Source: Furcasterigmium furcatum
Lineage: Eukaryota; Ascomycota; Sordariomycetes; Glomerellales; Plectosphaerellaceae
Direction: 5' to 3'
Assembly: GCA_001599815.1 (NCBI GenBank)
Contig: BCIA01000003.1
Location: forward strand, 3,410,001 to 3,474,000
Length of the DNA: 64,000 bases
The first letter of the stretch is position 1; every line of letters starts with the position of its first letter. The notes under the pieces are model-generated. The model was not told where the DNA came from and did no database searches. It saw only the letters and a list, made by a program, of their open reading frames with translations. Both the position numbers and the translations under genes were made by a program. Positions 30,930 through 41,693 of this stretch are shown here, piece by piece.

Positions 30930-32012
30930 TCACAGCTTCTTCACCTCGCTTTCAAACGCTTCCAACTCCTCCTGCGCGATGGGATACGTGTGCTCCGGCG
31001 CCGGGTATTGACGGCTCTTCACTTCGTCCCGGTAGGCCTCGATGGCCCGCATGCTCTCGCCCCAGACGTCGCCGTACTTCTTGACAAACTTGGGCAGGAA
31101 CCGGCCCGGCGGGAAGTTGCCCATCATGTCGATCTGCACGAGCACCTGTCCCGAGCACCCGTTCCCGGCGCCGATGCCGATGGTCGGGATCGACAGCTTC
31201 TCCGTGATGAGCTTGGCCACCTCGGCCGGCACAGCCTCGAGAACCATGGCGTACGCGCCCGCCTCCTGCACGGCCAGCGCATCCTCCAGGATCTTCATCG
31301 CCCCCGAGGTCGTCTTGCCCTGCACGCGGAAGCCACCGAGGGCGTTTTGCCGCTGCGGCGTCAGGCCGATGTGCCCCAGCACCGGGATGCCGGCCGTCGT
31401 GATCTTGCGAATGGTCGGGGCCATCTCCTTGCCACCCTCGAGCTTGACGGACTGCATCCTGCCTTCCTTGACGAAGCGGATGGCCGTCTCGAGGGCCTGC
31501 TCGGGGGCGATCTCATACGTCCCCATGGGGAGGTCGCCAACCTGGGGTTGTCAGTGGGATGATCGTCAAAGGATGGGCAGAAAGGGGGGACATACGGTAA
31601 AGGCGCCCTTTGTCGCACGGGCGACGGATCGGCAGTGCAGCAGCATTTCCTCGAGCAACACCTCGCTGGTGTCCTCCATGCCCAGCGCGACCATGGCCAG
31701 GCTGTCGCCGACGAGGATCATGTCCATGCCGGCAGCGTCGCCGACACAGGCGCTGGGGAAGTCGTGCGCCGTGATCATGGTGATGGGTTCGCCCTTTTTG
31801 TGGAGGGACCGCAGAGTGCCGATGGTTACCTTCTTCCGGGTGGCAACGGAGCCCAAGGGAGAGTGCGAGCTCCATCGCGCCGGTGCGACGACGTTGTGCT
31901 GAGCACTGATGGCGGACGGGTAGAGGGAGGGTGTGAGGGCGATGGGTCGCGTGCCTCGTGCGACGAGGGAGGCACACGACCTCGCAAGGGTACTTCGCAA
32001 TGGCAGGGCCAT
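30930..32012 (-). CDS. panB: ketopantoate hydroxymethyltransferase
   Basis: 3-methyl-2-oxobutanoate hydroxymethyltransferase (PanB; ECM31 in yeast), which uses methylene-tetrahydrofolate to make ketopantoate for pantothenate and CoA. Exons 31596-32012 and 30930-31541 give 342 aa, with a 54-bp intron (GTATGT...CCCCAG) between FT and VGDLPMG. The N-terminal ~55 residues are Arg/Ser/Ala-rich and look like a mitochondrial presequence, then the TIM-barrel begins at KKVTIGTLRSLHKKGEPITMITAHD. Metal and substrate motifs follow: ILVGDSLAMV (Asp), VKLEGG (Glu), GHIGLTPQ and PTIGIGAGNGCSGQVLVQIDM. Start at 32012 is the first ATG in frame. Confidence 0.96.
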
Positions 32013-33661
32013 TGGTACGATTGAAAAGTACCTTTTGTTACTTACAGGCAGTGACTGACTGTAAGACAGGGGTAGATTGACCTTAGCTGAGGTTGCAACT
32101 GAATGACTAAGATGGTTTCGCGGACGATCCCTTTTTTTCAATTGAAGATTTTGTGCAGTGACGACGGATTCGGGGAGGAAGAGTCCATGTTTTAGTTTTA
32201 GGGGAATTTCGACGGGCGGCTTCGTTTTTATTCAGGGTGAGGAGGTCATGATGGTTTTTGCATGCGTAGAAATGAGTATCTTTGGTCCCCGTGAGAAATT
32301 CCCCTGGTGGTTGAGGTGGCCCGGCCCAATGGGAGGACGGCGTCCGGCGCCCCCCCGGTTGCGAGCGGGCTGCTAGCACGAACTGCCAGCGCCGCTTTTG
32401 GTGAGCTGCTGAGGTAAGGTGGCCTGTGGAATGAATTGGCGGGGATTCCGGAGGCCGGCGTTGGGGACCCGGTGCTGCCGAGGTCCGGGGGAGGGTGCGG
32501 TGCCTCGGGAATGCGTGTCCGTTGATTCTTGTTCACTTCGAGAGATTGATGAAACGCCTGGGATGCGTCCTTGGGTTTCTCTGTACCTTGATTGAATTAC
32601 ACAGAATTCACTTGAGCAAATCTTGAGGGCTCTGGATTTGGTAAACCTGGCGGTCGACATGTGACGGAACATCTGCATCTTCAAAGCATGGAAGTCCAGG
32701 ACGGTTGATAATCCTTCCCTCCACCTCCGCACCCTGGCATAGAATTCTCTAGGCGCATGGGAATCAGCATTTCCCATCTGCAAGAAAACCCCGGACTAGC
32801 ATCATCCCCCCGTGATCGCTCACCCGGGACCACGCTCAAGATATCGCGATCCTCATTGTTGGCAGATGCTACTACCATACCTATGGCCAAGCCAAAGACA
32901 CGAGCGGACTTGCTCAATTATAGGGACGACTTTAGACTTGGTCGGCTGAGGAAAGGCGCAGCTGTGGCGTGGGCTGAGTTTGGATTCGGAAGCCATAACC
33001 CAGATACGAACGGACAGTTTTGTAAAAACAGAGGCGCCCAGGAACTTTGAAGAAGCCTGGACACTGGAATGACTGCTTCTCAGCTCAGCCACAGTGGGTG
33101 CGTAGTGTGGCTGTCACCTCTGTCAAAGGCGCTGAGTGCGTCGAATAAAAAGATTAAGAATGGACGAGTCCTCGACTTTGTCGCAGGATCTCAGGCACGG
33201 AGCCTCGTAGTTACGGATTCGAGTCTGAACGCAACTAATACTCCGCATCAAACACCGGCTTCCGATCCGCCGCTGAAAGTAACCACCAACTCAGCCCCTG
33301 GAGGATCCCGACTCCCCCGCATCCACTGAGTCGGAACCTCCACTCCCTTATCGAGCTTATCGATACCAGGTGAGCTTATCGCTCTACATCATCGCTCCGC
33401 GCGTGACCTCCTCTGAGATCCCGACTTCTCCCCTCTTTGTCCTCTGACATCCAGCTCGTCACTTCGTCATTCAAACTCCTGGGCTCCTCGCGCCGCTTAC
33501 GATCACAGGAAGAGCTCGACATCCGTTTCGTCCCCAGAATATACTCTATCCACTGACCCTGAGAAANCCCCGGAGCACCCCGGACGACAGTGCCCGACGC
33601 TCTGGTCCAACAACCCCACGTACCACGCCACAGCTGCGCCTTTCCACCACCAACCGCCAGC
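32013..33661. other. divergent intergenic region between panB and UBC8
   Basis: These 1649 bp have no supported gene. A single undetermined base (N) is at 33567. A 10-bp word GAGCTTATCG is repeated at 33353-33362 and 33372-33381 within the likely UBC8 promoter, and the last 250 bp are CT-rich, as in a fungal 5' leader. Confidence 0.5.
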
Positions 33662-34729
33662 ATGAGTAGCCCTCGCCGCAGAATCGAAACGGATGTGAGT
33701 TTCCCAACGTCCCTTCCCAAGGTGTATTGCGCCGTTTTGCTGCCATGTTACTGACACCCTCCTCTCCAGGTCATGAAGTAAGTGCCCCCATGGCGTCATC
33801 GGCCACTGTACCGTCGGGCGTTCCAGCTAACGTTTCACAGAATGTATGCCCTCTCGACAGCGCTATCCGTCGTCTTCTCCCGACTCACAGATGTCCCAGG
33901 CTCATGAGTGATTACGAGGTGACTCTGGTCAATGACAACAGTTCGTTCCCCCCGAGACCCTCATTCAGCCCATGCACCAACTAACATGACACAGTGTAAG
34001 CCAGGGCCGACCACACTCCGCGAAACCTCCATCCTGACACACCCGACACAGGCAAGAATTCTACGTCCGGTTCAAAGGCCCCACGGAGAGTCAGTGGCCC
34101 CAAACACAGCCGCGAAGCGAAGAACAGGTTGGACTGACACTTAACAGCCCCCTTCGAAGGCGGAACCTGGAAGGTCCACGTCGAGCTGCCCGACCAGTAC
34201 CCCTACAAGTCACCGAGCATTGGTTTCGTCAACCGCATCTTCCACCCGAACATTGATGAGCTGTGAGTGCGATAGCGGGCGGATCAGAAAACACAGGGAA
34301 TGGTCAACATGCCAATCGCGGACTGCCACTGACACGGCTTCTACACCCAGGTCCGGTTCAGTGTGTTTGGACGTTATCAACCAAACTTGGTCACCCATGT
34401 TCGACATGATCAATATCTTCGAAGTCTTCCTGCCTCAACTCCTTCGATACCCGAATCCCACCGACCCGTTGAACGGCGAGGCTGCTGCTCTCATGATAAG
34501 GGAACCCAAGAGCTATGACGCCAAAGTCAAGGGTGCGTTGGGTCTTTCTGTTCCCTGGGCTGGTTCTGATCTACCTCTAACATCAATTCCAGAGTACGTC
34601 CAGAGGTACGCGAGCAAGGACGCTGCAAATGACGCCGGCGCCGAGAGCGAAGACGACGACGACATGTCCTCCGTGGGCAGTTTCGGCGACGATGACGACG
34701 AGCAGCCTGCCGGCCGCATGGACGTATGA
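33662..34729 (+). CDS. UBC8: ubiquitin-conjugating enzyme E2 H (Ubc8)
   Basis: E2 enzyme which in yeast serves the GID/CTLH ligase that destroys gluconeogenic enzymes. Nine exons: 33662-33694, 33770-33777, 33841-33843, 33900-33940, 33995, 34052-34089, 34148-34262, 34351-34532, 34593-34729 (33, 8, 3, 41, 1, 38, 115, 182, 137 nt; 558 nt, 185 aa). The model reproduces RRRIETDVMKMLMSDYEV, VNDNMQEFYVRFKGP, HVELPDQYPYKSPSIGF and the active-site SGSVCLDVINQTW (Cys85), and ends in the acidic tail usual for this E2. The exon order is forced by family conservation: the 3-nt exon AAT completes Lys14-Met15, and the 1-nt exon T completes Met29. All eight introns are 54-88 bp; intron 4 has the weaker donor GTTCGT, the others near-consensus. 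Confidence 0.9.
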
Positions 34730-35314
34730 TTCGGGCGGGCATGGGTACAACAGGCGTTGCATCGCGGCATGATACACCGGGACATGTCGAGATTTCGATG
34801 GTCCCCTGTGCTTCTTTAGTTTTGGTTTTCCTTTTCTTACCCCGTCGCCACGGGGCAGGCGGGCAGGTATCTCTTTGGAGGAGGCGTTTCTCATACGAAC
34901 GGACGGAGTTTACGACTTGGGCCCATCGCGCGGCGGAGCCGGAGTCGGAGCCAGCCCCAGCGAGTGCGTACCAGGAGTTGTCAGCCTGTGTTGGCTAGCT
35001 AGGTAGGTAAGGTAGGGACCCATGGGGACCTGCGGTTAACTTGCTTTTTTTGTGTTCTTGCATAGGAGGCTTCGGAACGAGGATGGGTTTTGGGGGATGG
35101 ATTAGATAGGCAAGGTACTTGGAATGCACTTGCGTTCGTACACGACGAGATGGATCCCCCTTGAAGCGTGAGTGAACGCAGGGCATCACTTGCATCCCGG
35201 CGGTTTCTTGAAGCTTCCTACCTATAGAAGACTCAGTGGGTATAGAAAAACACCAGTCTATCTAAAATAATGCACCCCTGGGTATCTTGCGCTGTAGTAA
35301 ATCAGAATGCCCCC
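34730..35314. other. intergenic between convergent UBC8 and SAF4
   Basis: This 585-bp shared 3' region contains a TAGGTAGGTAAGGTAGG-type run at 34998-35014. No gene is seen. Confidence 0.5.
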
Positions 35315-36412
35315 TTAATCAGAATCCGAGCCATACGCCACCAGCCTCTTCGACGCCAATGTTGAAGCTCCTCCTGCTTGTTTCGTGGCAACGGGGGTCC
35401 TTTCTTGGGACCCTTTGCGCTCCTTGTCTTCTTCCTCGGTTGGCCTCTTCCGCTTCAACCCAGGTATCCGGGGCGTTGTCTTGGACGTGGCCTCCGCTTT
35501 TCTGTCCAGCAGGAAGGGGTCCTTGGTCATGCGAGTGTTGCCCACCAGTTCAGACACAAATCCCTCGCGCCTCTTCGCCGCGAGAACCTCTGCCTTGGGC
35601 GTCCCCGGCGGCAATACCGTTTTCGGTGTCTTCCCTTTGGTCTCTGCCTTCTCCCTCGCCGGGAACAACGGCCGCCGCATGGCCTGGTCACCGCCCTCCT
35701 CGCCGCCAAAGTCCACGAGCGCAGCCCTCCGCGCATCCTCCTCCGTCCCTGGGAGAAGATCAAATCCCAGCCCCATCCGGTCCTGGAGCGCCTCGTCGAC
35801 GCCAGCCTGCCTCTCCCTCTCTTTCCTACCCACACGAAACGCCCTGCGCAGCACGCTGTTTCTCTCCCCCGGATCCTCCCACCTCCGCCGCGCAACGTCC
35901 TCCAGCTCATCGATCCGCTCCGTCGCAGCCCGCAGCGCCTCGCGGTCCTCGATCGTCCGTTCCAGGCTCGCGAACGCGCTCTTGCGGAGATCGTCCCGCT
36001 CCGCGTCCGTGAGTATGACCTCCTGCCCCCGGGCCCGGGCGGCCTCGGCACCGTCGTCGCCGGTGTCCCGCTTCCGCGCGCCCGAGACGACGACGTACGC
36101 CGTGTTAGCCGGGTCCGTCCGGATCTCGAGGGCGCCGCCGCAGTCGGCGTGGCGCATGCGGAACGACCAGATGGGCGTGGAGTGATAGGCGCCCTCGCGG
36201 CGCTTCTCGGCGTTGAAGCGGACGCCCTGGCCGATGAGGGTGGGCTTCGGGCAGGAGAGGCACCAGACGGGGTAGGGCATCTCGAAGCGGACCGTCTGGA
36301 CGCCGGGTTTCGAGGCGCTGCGACCCGGGGGCGGGCGGCGGTGGAGTTTGTTGCCGGAGGTTGTCCCCTCGAGGTCCGGGGGGACGTAGCGGCCCATGTT
36401 GAAGCCTTGCAT
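35315..36412 (-). CDS. saf4: CWC16/YJU2-family splicing factor, CCDC130/Saf4 type
   Basis: Spliceosome-associated zinc-binding protein, 365 aa, single exon. The start MQGFNMGRYVPPDLEG is diagnostic of the CCDC130/Saf4 branch; Cwc16/Yju2 proper has a different start. The N-terminal domain holds the metal-binding WCLSCPKP pair and the downstream HADCGG. These are followed by the family core FNAEKRREGAYHSTPIWSFRM and EIRTDPANTAYVV, then a coiled-coil with many Arg/Glu residues (about 145-230). The C-terminus is disordered and basic. The protein is expected in the nucleus around the catalytic steps of splicing. Its gene is convergent with UBC8, whose transcript demands unusual splicing; nothing links the two beyond position. 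Confidence 0.93.
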   Translation of the reverse strand: MQGFNMGRYVPPDLEGTTSGNKLHRRPPPGRSASKPGVQTVRFEMPYPVWCLSCPKPTLIGQGVRFNAEKRREGAYHSTPIWSFRMRHADCGGALEIRTDPANTAYVVVSGARKRDTGDDGAEAARARGQEVILTDAERDDLRKSAFASLERTIEDREALRAATERIDELEDVARRRWEDPGERNSVLRRAFRVGRKERERQAGVDEALQDRMGLGFDLLPGTEEDARRAALVDFGGEEGGDQAMRRPLFPAREKAETKGKTPKTVLPPGTPKAEVLAAKRREGFVSELVGNTRMTKDPFLLDRKAEATSKTTPRIPGLKRKRPTEEEDKERKGSQERTPVATKQAGGASTLASKRLVAYGSDSD

Positions 36413-37291
36413 TTTGGCGGTTGGGCGCGGGCCGCCGGTGTTGGGAGGTGCTGGATGCCTACACGTGCAGGGTTATGGTGTCTCTGCGGCGGTTCTAGTG
36501 TTGGGGAGTTGTCGGCGGGCAGAATGCCGGTCTGCGACGAGGTTGAGTGAAGAGAAAAGCAGAGATGGAAAGGAGAAATTCGTGGTGTTGAGGGACGCTG
36601 GAGCTACGTCACGGATAGCGGCCGTCAGTGCTGCCGACTCCCGGCCCCACCTGCCGGCGGGGGCACCTGCCGCCCCTGACACAGCACCTGCCCCCTGTCC
36701 ACTCTGGCTCTCCCCATTTCTCCTCCCGACACCATCAACGATGCAAGTTCGCAAACACAGCCCGCTGGATCTCGGATTCTCGGATTCACCATCCCGGCCC
36801 AACGAAGAGGGTGGCATCCTCAAGCCGTGGCCAAGTGGCTGGGAATGCCTAATTCATCATGGCACCCTTCATAACGGCTCAGTACTACTTATGGTGGACT
36901 GTACTGGCCATGTTCCGCGACAACATCAGCACACTTCCTAGTCCTGGACTGCTTCAAGTGTAGCCTTGTCCGGCCAGCTGCTCGCGCCGCTCGAGGCAGC
37001 GATCTAATACCTATCAGCATCACGTCATGCCGGCTCTCTCAGCATAGCCGCCGCGGATACGGGGGCAAACCGCCCCCATCTGTCTCAACCATGCACATGG
37101 AGTGAGGCTGTACGCGCCCCCTGGTCGCCCTGCCGGTTGGCCCCCAAGAGGCGACAGGGCGCCTGTTCCCGCTGTCAGGAAGTTGATATACTGTGAGGGC
37201 ACAGCCTGGTCGAATCTTCGACGGCTGACCGGTTTCTTCCACTTCCATTCCCTCTTCTTGCGTTTCAGAAGGCCTGCCGAGAAAGTCCAAC
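36413..37291. other. divergent intergenic region
   Basis: These 879 bp lie between the divergent SAF4 and CorA-like genes; no gene or strong motif is recognised. Confidence 0.5.
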
Positions 37292-38765
37292 ATGGATCAG
37301 TTGCACCTCCTGGCGCAAGTTACCTTCGAAAGCTCCTCGGGGAGGTTCAGGCAGGACCCTGCGACCGAACTGAGCCTGCATCAATTCTCACACGAACACG
37401 GCAAGGTGTCCGGAACAGACAATCGACACCTGTCCGAGAAGACCTTGTTGCGGTTGTTAGCGACACCTTCGAACCCCGGTGCGGACTCGGCCTTGCGCCT
37501 AGTCGTGGTCACACGGGGCGAGGATGACAGCATCGATATGTCCATGAAGGGGTTCCGGGAACTGGCCACTCAGTTCGAGATTGATCCTCTGGTCCTACAG
37601 CACATTGCCGTCAACGGATATGGCTTCCACACCCACGAGCATCCCAACGGGCATAGCTTCAGTCTCTACATCGGCACCTACGTCTACTCTCTGGCTTGGT
37701 CGACGAACCCTACCACCATGCAAACCGATGCTATCCTCTTACTTCGGAATACTCCCATTCTGAAAAATGGCACCCTGATTCTCGACAGCTTTCTTCCGAT
37801 CCTCAAGTCGTTCAAGACGTACTTGTACTCGCCCCCGTTGGCCCTCTTTGTGGTCTACGCCCACCTGTGCACCACTTCGCGGCATGCCATATCCATGAAC
37901 GTCGACGAGTTAAGAAAGATTGAGACTCTCACCGGCCATGGGCCGGGCCGCGGCGTGCAGTCCTCCCAGGGCGCGAGCAGCAGGCTCAAGGGAGACATTG
38001 ACGAGTTATCCACGGCGGCCCAGGACATCGCGACGACACAGGTCCATCTCGCCAACCTGCTGCGGCACGACCCCTACATCAAGGACATAGCTGCTCAGTT
38101 GAAGAAGTGGTGCACCACGAGCGGCGAACGGGAAACCTGGCGTAGCGCCGTCCGCTCAGATCTGGCAGACAGGTGCGATGCCGACCTGGTCAAGCTGTAC
38201 GCCGGCTTGGCGCCGCTCGAGAAGACGACCTGCGACCTCGAGCCGACGGTCAAGTATCTTCAAACGCGGGCGGACTGCCAGTCCAGCGTGGTACGTGTTC
38301 CCCTTCCTCTATTCTACCCCCTGGTGACGATTTTCTAAGAGACCATAGATCACGAGCTTGATGACCCACGAAGACGCCCGGCTGAACACGGAGCTCGCGG
38401 CGGCGGCGCGCAAGGACAGCTCTGCCATGCGCTCGATTGCCATGATGACCATGGCTTTCCTGCCCGGCACCTTCTTCGCGGCGCTATTTGCGGTACCCTC
38501 GATGCCGGATGTGGTGCAGATGAAGTTTTGGGTGTACTGGGTCTGTACCCTGCCGACGACGATTATCGTGCTAGTGGTTTTCAAGTATCATCGACAGTGG
38601 AAAGATGCCAAGCAGCAGCGGGCCAGAGACCGCGGGACGGGAAGAAAGCATCGAGCAGGATGGTATGGATCAAGGGGGACGAAGGATGAGGGTCTACCGC
38701 TTGATCATGTTGTTGTGGACAAAGCTGATAAATCCGTGGTTGAACATGTCAAGGCCGGGAGGTGA
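37292..38765 (+). CDS. CorA-like two-TM membrane protein, GMN motif absent
   Basis: Predicted 471-aa protein of the fungal CorA-like (Mg2+ transporter-like) group; exons 37292-38290 and 38349-38765 with a 58-bp intron (GTACGT...ATAG). The N-terminal two-thirds are soluble and alpha/beta, followed by a long helical stalk (SRLKGDIDELSTAAQDIATT, HEDARLNTELAAAARKDS). Two membrane helices close the protein: MMTMAFLPGTFFAALFAVPSM and FWVYWVCTLPTTIIVLVVFKY. Standard CorA channels have GMN after TM1; here the loop reads VPSMPDVVQMKF, so magnesium transport should not be assumed. The stalk-plus-TM1 motif MTMAFLPGTFFA is typical of the large fungal CorA-like family of unknown role. The C-terminal tail is basic. 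Confidence 0.82.
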
Positions 38766-39325
38766 CCATTGGATGTCTTCATGGCGTTTGGATAGGTGTA
38801 CTATATGATGTACGAAGAGCAGCCCTGGATATGTTTTGGTCCCGCCTGGTATTTACATAACTGAATTACTAAATTAGAGTGAGAATATACCATCCAGGTA
38901 CACCCGACGGCCATTTGATCCTTCGCCGAGTCTGAGTGTTTCAGTTGCTTTAGTTCAAGAGCCCCACACCCACGCAGTGGAGCAACCGCTGAGGGGATCA
39001 CGATCCAGCACTTATACCTGAAAGGAGTGATTAGGTTGGGATCTCGCCTTTTACCTTTACCGCGGACCTTCACTTCTGCAGGGCTGCAATTCTCCTCCCC
39101 AATTTCACCACGGACACAACCAGTGCAGTGACTGTTGTGCGACCGGAGCTTGGGCTTCCATGGCGAAACGCGGAGCGCAGGGCAGAGAAGCTCCGAGCGC
39201 TCGATTCTGACAGATCTTCAGCCTGAGGACATTTGTCCGGATGCGTTCATCTCGCAACTTCAACCGTCTTATACTTCCCACAACGTCACCCTTTTCTCAT
39301 ACTCTCAATCAGCTCAGATCACACA
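38766..39325. other. intergenic
   Basis: These 560 bp separate two co-directional genes; no gene is recognised. Confidence 0.5.
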
Positions 39326-40787
39326 ATGCTGGACACGTACCAGCTCAACCTCGCCGGTCTCGTCCTGGCCTGCGGCGTACTGTTGGCGGTGCCCAGCTCA
39401 CAGAAGAAGACAGAGGCCAAGTCAAACTCACCTCAGAAGACAGCCGGACAAGCGTCGCAGTGGGCATTCTTCGCCGTATACGCCCTCGTCATGGGCTCCG
39501 ACTGGCTCCAGGTAGACTTCTCAATCCACCACAAGGCACCTCAGAAGAGATGGCTAACACTCCTCAGGGCCCCTTTCTCTATTCCCTCTATAAAGACCAC
39601 CACGGCCTCCCACCATCCCTCATCCCCCGCCTCTTCACCACCGGCTTCCTATCAGGCGCACTAACCGCCCCCTTCATCGGCACCCTCGCCGACCGCCACG
39701 GCCGCCGTGCCGCATGCCTCGTCTTCTGCCTCGCCTCCGCCGCCTCCTGCCTACTGACAGCCTACGCCCCATCATCCTCGGCAGGCCCGAGCATCCCTCT
39801 CCTCTTCCTCGGCCGCGTCCTCGGCGGCCTCGCCACGAGCCTTCTCTTCAGCGTCTTCGAGAGCTGGATGGTCACGGACTTTGGGAACCGCAGGCTCGCG
39901 GCCAAGGGAGGAGACCTGTCGGGCACCTTCGGCCTCATGAGCACCGTCAACAGCGGTGTCGCCATCGTAAGCGGCGTGGCGAGCGAGTGGCTCGTCGGCG
40001 TCGCAGGTACGACGACTGCGCCTTTCGCCGCGAGCGCCGGGCTGGTAGGGCTCGCGGCGGTGGTCATCTCGACGCAATGGGTGAGTGAGCAGAGAGCACC
40101 GCTTCAGGATCTTGCTGGCTGATTCTACTCGCGCAGGATGAAAACTACGGATCGGCAGGCCAGTCCGCCGCAGCTGACGACAAGACCGAGGGCGGCAAGA
40201 CAGAGCCCAGCAGCCTCTGGAAGACGCTCACTTCACGCGGCGTCCTCGCCCTGGCGCTCGCAACGACCACCTTCGAGGGATCCATGTACCTCTTCGTCGT
40301 CCTCTGGGCCCCCGTCCTGCAATCCGCCTCCGCGGCCCCGGCTTCCCTCCCCTACGGCCTCATCTTCGCCGCCTTCATGTCCGCGACGCTGCTGTCGTCC
40401 CTGCTCTACCCGCGCTTCTCCCGCCGCGCCGCACCGGGGACAGTGCTCAGCACCATCCTCGCCCTGGCTTCGTTCGTCTTCCTCGTACTCTCTTCGTCAT
40501 CAGTGGCCCCTGGAACAGGTGAGCAGCGGGCTTTCTGGCTCTTCTGCGCCTTCGAGGCCGCGGTGGGGGTGTATTTCCCCGCTGCCGGCGTCCTCAAGGG
40601 CAGCGTCGTCCCAGACGGCGTGAGGGCACAGGTGTACGCTGCGCTCCGGGTACCCCTGAACGCCTTTGTGGTCCTGAGTCTCGTCTTGATGGGCGAGGGC
40701 ACCGCAAGCGCCGCATCGACGGTATTCGGCGTCTGTGGTGCGCTGCTCCTGGGAGGTTCGGGGGCCGTGTGGCTTGTTACGAAGTGA
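39326..40787 (+). CDS. MFS transporter, MFSD5 / molybdate-anion transporter type
   Basis: Membrane transporter of 449 aa; exons 39326-39511, 39568-40080 and 40137-40787, both introns 56 bp. Sequence features match the MFSD5 (MOT2, former DUF791) family: ALVMGSDWLQGPFLYSLYKDH at TM2, GTLADRHGRRAACLVFC, LGRVLGGLATSLLFSVFESWMVTD at TM4-5, and a second-half motif FEGSMYLFVVLWAPVLQ. Algal MOT2 and human MFSD5 of this family carry molybdate; whether this fungal copy does is inference. About twelve hydrophobic spans are visible, with a hydrophilic loop (GSAGQSAAADDKTEGGKTEP) between halves. Intron 1 falls exactly after WLQ and its removal restores WLQGPFLY. Confidence 0.9.
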
Positions 40788-41693
40788 GGGAGAACGAACA
40801 TTGGAGTACCAGACACTTGTGCGATATCTCGACCACACCACGGAATCTATTACTTGTATAGGGAAGAACGTCTGTCAGCGTAACCTGGAGACCTGAAATG
40901 TACCCCTATTTCTTCTGGACACAGAGTTCCCCGAGACCTGTCATCTGACGACATCATCTCAAAAGAGCAAGACATATCCCACTCTCGTACACCGCCTCAG
41001 CTCGGCATACCGCTCTCGACGTATTCCTTCGCCTCATGATGTCCATTAAAACGCCTCCACGCGGTGAGACCAGCGCTCCCGATCTTGGGAGTCGCTGTGC
41101 CCTCTCCGAGGTCTCGGGCCTTTGGCGCAGGAACAGGAGCACCAACCTGGGCCTTGAGCAGCGCAGCGGCAGCCGATCAGCGGTCTGGCAGTTCGCCCGG
41201 CGGCCCTGTCCCTGATCACCATCGTCATCGTGCGACGGGACTCGAGGCCAAAAGAGGGCGGTGTACCGCACCACCGGGGCATGTGTCACTTCGCTAGAGC
41301 TGGGAGGCGGCTTCCGAGGGTCCGGGATGCTCTGCGGCGGATGGGTAGTAGTGACTGGATCTGAAGCTACTGAGGGACACTCAAAAAGCGTATTTGACAC
41401 TATGATCTGTACAAAAGCCCCCTATCCAAATCGCACACGAGGTGCGCCCAAGTATTGCCCCGGCCAGCATATGGCGAGGTGAGAAGAAAGTAGCCGCGGC
41501 TTTACATACATACATACATACATACACCCTCGACGGCCTGCCCCGAGATTACCAGCCGTCGACGGAGAAAGTGGAAGTCTGACAAAGGAGATGCCGTACT
41601 AGCAGGGGGCCAAATATGTCACGTCCGAAACACCCAAGACCTACACGCAAGATGATTATCTGCACTCATGGCTGCTCGCTAGATGCCACTGAA
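40788..41693. other. intergenic between convergent MFSD5-type gene and tyrosinase
   Basis: These 906 bp contain a TACA microsatellite (41503-41526) and no supported gene. Confidence 0.5.
41503..41526. repeat. (TACA)6 microsatellite
   Basis: Six uninterrupted TACA units lie in the shared 3' region about 170 bp beyond the tyrosinase stop codon. Confidence 0.85.

Noticed and set aside
33353..33381. AGCTTATCGATACC resembles a cloning-vector polylinker
   Set aside because: The match is only 14 bases and the flanks do not continue as vector; a neighbouring GAGCTTATCG copy shows this is a small genomic repeat.
33567..33567. Single undetermined base N
   Set aside because: It lies in the UBC8 upstream region, outside the coding exons, and does not affect the microexon model.
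35378..36550. 390-codon open frame on the plus strand
   Set aside because: Antisense to the SAF4 gene; Arg/Pro-rich with no recognisable motif.
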